This document shows positions 58,592 through 64,000 of a stretch of 64,000 nucleotides of DNA, piece after piece. Numbering within the stretch: position 1 is the first letter of the stretch; each line of letters begins with the position of its first letter. The notes under the pieces are model-generated. The model was not told the DNA's origin. It worked only from the letters and a program-made list of their open reading frames with translations, and did no database searches. The translations under genes were made by a program, and so were the position numbers. This DNA comes from Lasioglossum baleicum (taxonomy: Eukaryota > Arthropoda > Insecta > Hymenoptera > Halictidae): contig NC_134933.1 of assembly GCF_051020765.1 (NCBI RefSeq), positions 17,519,461 to 17,583,460 of the forward strand. The letters run 5' to 3'.

Positions 58592-60230
58592 TGTATGTAT
58601 ATCCCCTATGACGTGACCAATGTAGTGTACTTACAGGAGAAGTTACCCAATCGTACCACGAGGATTTTGATAGAATTTTTGTATGATATAGACTCAAAAA
58701 AAATAAAATTGCCTTCAATGTTGGGGTTGAAAAATCTATTTTATTGAATATCTCCGATACTATAACTAGCAACAAATTACATTAAAATCGGCGTGTTACG
58801 ATTGGGTAACCTCTCTTGTTCGTACTTGCAACCTTTTAGAACCTTTACATAGTAACTTCGTCAGTTTTACGAATTCCGGAGAGTATTTTCGGGAGAGTAT
58901 AGCTTAAACGGTCCACGATCAAATAAAAATACAATAAAAATATGACTCATTAAGGTGTATGTAGTTCGTTAAGAGCCGTCGAAAGAATATGGTCGCTCAT
59001 TCCGGTGAAAAATGGCTGTGCACGCCGGATAACGATAGTTTTCGGAATGTGAGGCGCGTGATTCGCGCGAAAGCGGTTGCGCAATGGTTCCTCACGGTTG
59101 TTACGCGGTCGCGCCGGGTCTCCGGGAGACGTCGAGCATTCCGCGAATTTCTGGAAAAACAGCGTCGATGTCACGAAACGCGCGATCGAGCGCAATGTCT
59201 CCCCATACCGAGTATCAAATACCTCAAGACTGGACTCGCGTCCCGGTTCTTTGAATACCGGTATGGCCGGGGCACGCCGGAGCCCGGATTTTGCAGGCTG
59301 CGCCGCCGGTGTGTCTTAATCGCGTAACTCGTTCCAGGTAATGCAACCGTGGCTTATATTTCCTGCCTCTTTTTCCACCAGCGCAGCGGCGGCGTTTATC
59401 ACCGCATCGGCAACGTCCGAGGAAAGTTCACGGGTTGCGGAGCACGAATTGCTCCTCGCAGCGTCGTCGTCGCTTCGAAAACGGCCATCTCCGTTTGTGG
59501 CCGGGGCTGCTGAATTATTTACGGTTTACGTTCTACCGTAATTTAGATAATTGCCGGCGGAAACGATCAAATTCACACGGTCAGTCCGTTTTAATTGGAT
59601 TTTTTCATCCCGATTGTCGAAGATTATCGCTCGTTGATTGCGCTGCGCTCGAGGTAATTGAGACACGTACAAACGGTCATTTTTCTGTTTCTCGTAGTTC
59701 CTATCGTTTTTATCTCGCTCTTTTGGACGTCGTTATTGCACTCAACATGACTTTTATGCACCGTTCTTCGTGGATGTAACGTTTCGCTAACGACATCGTA
59801 GCTTTTTGTAAAACGTGAATATTGTCGGAGAAAAGTAACGAATTCCTCGATTATCATGCTAGATCGAACTCTGCTAGTGTAGAGACTGAATGGGCACGGT
59901 TTGCCCCACGGGGCACTGCCCCGAGAGCAAGAAAGCCACGCCTACTCAGAGCTCGTGATGGTGTTCTAGGTGAAAGTTAGAGGTGTCGTCCAATTGGTAG
60001 CCTGATCCCGTAGCATCTATTGGTCGACAATGATGCACTTTCCAGGAAGAGGTGGCTCGGCTGACATTACAGCACGAGGATGATCCTGGTGGGAGAGATC
60101 ACAGTGGGTGATGGATGCAATCGTCAGCCATCGAGGACTCTTCTCTCAATTGCCATCACAAGCTTTGAATGTCTCCATTGACTTTCAAGCTGGGACTAGT
60201 AGAAAATCACCATATCTTGAATTCCAGGTC
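58592..60230. other. GC-rich island 59000-59500, no supported gene
   Basis: Several overlapping Arg-rich frames on both strands without a recognised domain. Possible regulatory island. Confidence 0.4.
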
Positions 60231-60494
60231 TTAACCCTTTGCATCCCGAATTATTTTTAAATTTTCTTGCCACCAACTCCCTATTATTTTAAGTGTTTTA
60301 TTTTCTTCAAAGGTCAGTTCCTTGACTGCTACTTAGTTTAAACAATTTTGTCTACTAATTGTATTAAATATCACTCAAACTTTGTTGTAATTTATATTTG
60401 TGGAACTTATATTGGTTTTTAACTAAAAAATAAGACAATTATTTCTCTTTCTCTGATGTCGAGTCAAATTCGACAAAGGAGTGCAAAGGGTTAA
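60231..60494. mobile_element. TTAACCCTTTGCA-type MITE, intact ends
   Basis: 264 bp, TTAACCCTTTGCATCCCG to GGAGTGCAAAGGGTTAA, TTAA at both limits. Related by its ends to 23569-23813. Probably piggyBac-type. Confidence 0.78.
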
Positions 60495-62136
60495 TCAAAA
60501 GCTATACTAAATTCCAATCAATTTTTCCATCGGACCACCTATTAGCTCTATTGTACACTGGTCCATCAATCTTCATCAGAAATTCTATTTTCTTGCCCCC
60601 TTTTTTAATCGCGCGTTGCGCAAATGGATTTATCGTTTCCTCATCGTTGATATTCGCCGGAGATTCAATAATTTCAAATTGTTGCGTCGTATACGTATCT
60701 CAGGTAGTGTGATTAAGGCGTTCCAATTATTTTCCGCAACAGTTGCCATCGCATTCCATCGGCTAGTCCATCCATCATCATTAACACGTTCGTGGTATGG
60801 GCAGCTAAGCTTGAACGTGACGGAAGACAATGGCCATAACAACAAACTGTGTCGTCTATTCCATCTAAATCCTAATTTTCTAGCAACTAGCCTAAATAAT
60901 GATCAGCTATTTGCGTTAGATGCAATAAGAGGATCAAGAGAGACAATTCATACCTTAATTCTATTATAATAAAACATGTATTAATGGTATCGGCGCACTT
61001 CAATCAACATCCTACGAATTCAAAGTAGGTATTGTTATAGAGAGGTCAGCAATTTGTGTTTTGAGGTGGTTCAATGGTCCTGTGATAAGTGTGTTCGTAT
61101 AATTATAATTCACTGAGGTACCTCGGTACATTCATTAGAAATTGATGTTCGTTCATGGGCCCATTTTAATCCAATTTGAAAAAGTTAATAGTTTTCAGAG
61201 GGTGTCCACTGAATTTTGTACAGGGCTGTATGTCCCAGTTTAGATATGCAATGACGTCAGTATACAATATAGTCGGTGCGATAAATCAAATGACAATTTG
61301 CGACTACTAATTTCAACAGACATGCTGCTTAAGCATTCATCCACTGGACAGATCACCCTATAAGTCGCTCTATAAATTTAGCGGAGTGAAGGAGTCGGTT
61401 TGGAAGTAGGTAGGGTATCGTTTGGGGGCGGCGTAATCGAGCGAAGGGGAAGAAAAAGGAAAAAGGGTGTAGCTTGAAAGATTGGTCGAGGTGATGGCAG
61501 GTCAGGGCCGGAAGGTGGCGCACAGGAACACGTCTCAAGTCGCAGGAGCGTGGGCGCCAGCTGGCATATCACGATCGTCGTCAGGTTGCTCTACACATAT
61601 CGGCGCGGTTCTTAGCGAAAAGAACAAAAGGGGCCGCCAGTGACGTCGACCAATCGCGACCGGAGTCGCGGCACGACTCGACCCGACCCCGAGGAATTAG
61701 CAGCGACCTCGCGGCGATCGGTTCCTCGATCGCGATCCTCCTACCCCCGTCTCTGTACTCGGTTCAGCCTCTTGTTCCTCGGCCGATTGATTCGTCCTGG
61801 CTGAATCCTAATTGATTGTTTGCTATGTAACACTGACGCCACGGGCTGCTCCTTCTACAGTTTTCTGCCGGAGGATTTGTCTTTGCTCCTCCTCTGAATC
61901 AGTTTGTCCTGGAGACGTCTTACTCACGATCAGTTTTCGTCAGAGGTCCAATGTAACAGTTGTCCTGAAAATGTTTTTGAAAAAAATCATTCAGTCACAG
62001 TAAATATTTATATAATTCTATAGTGAAAGCATGTTGTTCTGTTGTGTCTCCTTTGTCAACCAAGAAAGTGATGCATCGTTATTATCAATTCTTATTGAAC
62101 GCGTCAGAATGCATTCACCTTTCTTCATTACTTATT
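60495..62136. other. Intergenic, no gene seen; GC-rich 61380-61780
   Basis: The frame at 60616-60969 (117 codons) has no recognised domain. The GC-rich part contains GTGACGTCGA and could be a promoter for something beyond the window. Confidence 0.4.
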
Positions 62137-62247
62137 CTCTAGCGAACTAGCCGGTCTAACATGTTGAAAAAATTCAAGTCCTTTGGACCGATTTCTAAAA
62201 AGTTATGCGATTTTTAAGGGTGTCCACTTATTATTGCCGCTTTCTGT
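62137..62247. mobile_element. Half copy of the 35420 foldback element
   Basis: CTCTAGCGAACTAGCCGGTC through TTATGCGATTTTTAAGGGTG matches the right arm of 35420-35968. No second arm. Confidence 0.78.
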
Positions 62248-64000
62248 AACAGTTATTTTGAAAATGTTTTTCAAAGAAAGTAATTCGGTGTGAAAATTAA
62301 TATTTACTTAATTCATAATCATTCATAATAGTCATTCGTAAACATGGCTTTTCAATTTTGTCTGATAACAATTGTGTTTTAAGGATCACAGCCGCCGCTG
62401 CTACGCCTAATTCACAAGCTGACACTAGTTTGTCACTCGCAGTAGAAAAGACGCGGGCAGAGCTAATTTCGTGTCACCGAACGATCGGAAAAAAGTAAAT
62501 ATGTGTTCGCGTCAATATCCGGTACAAGTATCTCGTATTCAGGTCGCATGCTCGAGCCACGTTTACAAGGTGTAATATTCAAACACATGTAGCGAGTTCC
62601 CTAATTAGCATCGTGATTGTATCGTGGAATAAATAACCGGATAGTCTTGTAAACGGCATAATTAAACACAATATTCTAACGTCGTTTGTCAGAGCGGTAA
62701 CGCGCGCGCGCGCGCACTCGCGGTCTTGTTTCGTTCGGAATTTAGTAAGTGCTCGCATGGTTGCTTAGGCTGTCTCGTTGCGAGATCACGGGTGAAAAAC
62801 TCGACTGGAAAAACTAGCGAGCGCGGCAACTTGAATGACAATTAGAGCAGGATCGGATGGAATTTAGGCCGCTGGGCCTGATCAGGCACGCACGCTTAGC
62901 CGGAAGCCTATTAAGCTGGAATTTCATAATGGGGGAGTGCCTGCTGTTCGCTATGGCATCGATGGGTCACTTTCGCTCGTTACGACGAACAATCGGCTCG
63001 TACGCGTTCCAATTAATTGCTCATCCGTGTGACTTTCATGCATATTCTCGAGGCAAATTAGAGAACCAAAATAGGGGAGAGTCGTGCAGTACCGGCCACT
63101 TAAGTTTTTCTACCCCGTACAGCCAAGGTAAAGGCGCCAGTAATTGACCACGTACCAGTGATTGACCATTTTTCAGGAAAACGTGGAAAATAATGCTTCT
63201 GGACGTAAGAGATAAATACAATCAAACCACGAAACATTTACCTACTCTGTTCCTAAATTAGATTTTATATGGTATTCACTTCTTTTCATTTTTATTTGCC
63301 CTTTTACTTGTAATTTGTACTAATTGGTGCAAGCAAACGATATCAAAGTAACCACCTTTAGTGTTTCTGGCGTTACTTTACGTCAATTAATAGTAATTTT
63401 CTTGTTTTCGAGGATGGTCAACTTCTAACGCAATTATTGAATTTTCAACAAAAATGTCTACACAATTTGAATAATACAAATATTTTTAAAAAGTTAGCTT
63501 TGTTACACAATGTAAGATGGTCAAACAGCATTTTGACGCATACAGTACTTCAATACTTCACGGGTGTATAAATAAAAAAGCAATACTGAAGCCTTGTTCT
63601 TCAGACCACGTCAGATAGCAAAAATTCTACATTCTTCCGACTTTTCGGGTCAAATACACCACTGTGGAGCGACACGTTCGATGGCGAATGAAAAATGGGA
63701 ATGTGAATCGTTGCGAAAGTAGTCTCCGGAGGATGCGTTTCGAATTGCGTTCAATGGCACTGCTAAATATATAATTCGCCGTGCATAATTCTCCGGGTAA
63801 TTGCACCCGTGGAATGGCCGCAATTACAACGGTCTGCATTTTTGCCCGCCATGGTGTTCCACCAATACTGCCGGCCGAGGTATCATTCGCACCATAAACA
63901 CAACTTAATTCTGCACACCACGATTCATGGAGCAGATGCACGTATTTACCGTCCGTCACGATCCCAATCCTCATCACCGTCATCATCATCATCGTCGTCG
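62248..64000. other. Intergenic, no gene seen
   Basis: A CG dinucleotide run lies at about 62700-62716, and GATGATGACG trinucleotide repeats sit at the very end. The minus-strand frame at 63627-63992 is unrecognised. Confidence 0.4.

Noticed and set aside
1..64000. tRNA, 5S rRNA, snRNA and CRISPR-like arrays
   Set aside because: I scanned by eye for B-box sequences (GGTTCGANNCC) with a matching stem and for regularly spaced repeats with unique spacers. None was convincing; a tRNAscan or Infernal run would settle this.

Overview
The window looks like a piece of an insect nuclear genome, most likely hymenopteran and possibly an ant. This rests on spliceosomal introns of 74-82 bp in one gene, an AT-rich background broken by CpG-rich islands, and remnants of mariner, Tc1, pogo, piggyBac, hAT and Harbinger type DNA transposons, including mariner-type ends with the TTGGGTTGGCAAATAAGTTC motif. 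The order-level placement is inference.

Only two protein genes can be supported, both on the + strand and close together. (1) A complete six-exon gene for the DEAD-box helicase DDX20/Gemin3 of the SMN complex lies at 43458-47243; its exon phases agree and give 1131 residues. (2) About 1.5 kb downstream is the 5' part of a UPF0489 family gene (human C5orf22): three exons at 48787-48846, 50949-51094 and 52313-52453. The rest of this gene was not found in the window.

The first 43 kb and the last 11 kb contain no recognisable gene. They hold anonymous AT-rich sequence, several GC-rich islands without a supported gene (about 3840-4260, 14170-15000, 22330-22870, 59000-59500, 61380-61780) and many small DNA transposons. 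The most abundant is a MITE of about 200 bp with TAGACTGCGGATCTTTATGC ends, present in about fifteen full or partial copies. Others are two 247-bp TTAA-flanked MITEs in opposite orientation, two hAT-type MITEs with perfect 8-bp target duplications, a Harbinger-like MITE, an 84-bp mariner that is little more than its two ends, a decayed mariner transposase, a Tc1-like transposase fragment and several foldback elements with long inverted arms. One nest holds three elements inside each other (27997-30285), and a second copy of the middle element at 20932-21060 preserves the empty insertion site.

The most unusual stretch is 38.9-42.5 kb, just upstream of DDX20. It contains about fourteen short hairpins that alternate between GCAC/GTGC and GCTC/GAGC stems around a mostly constant ACGA loop. 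It also has longer hairpins with unrelated stems around a constant AGAAG loop, a duplicated 94-bp block with an 11-bp hairpin, a 16-bp tandem array, a large inverted repeat and a GC-rich array of about 170-215 bp units. I cannot assign this stretch to a known element class; it is the best candidate for something undescribed.
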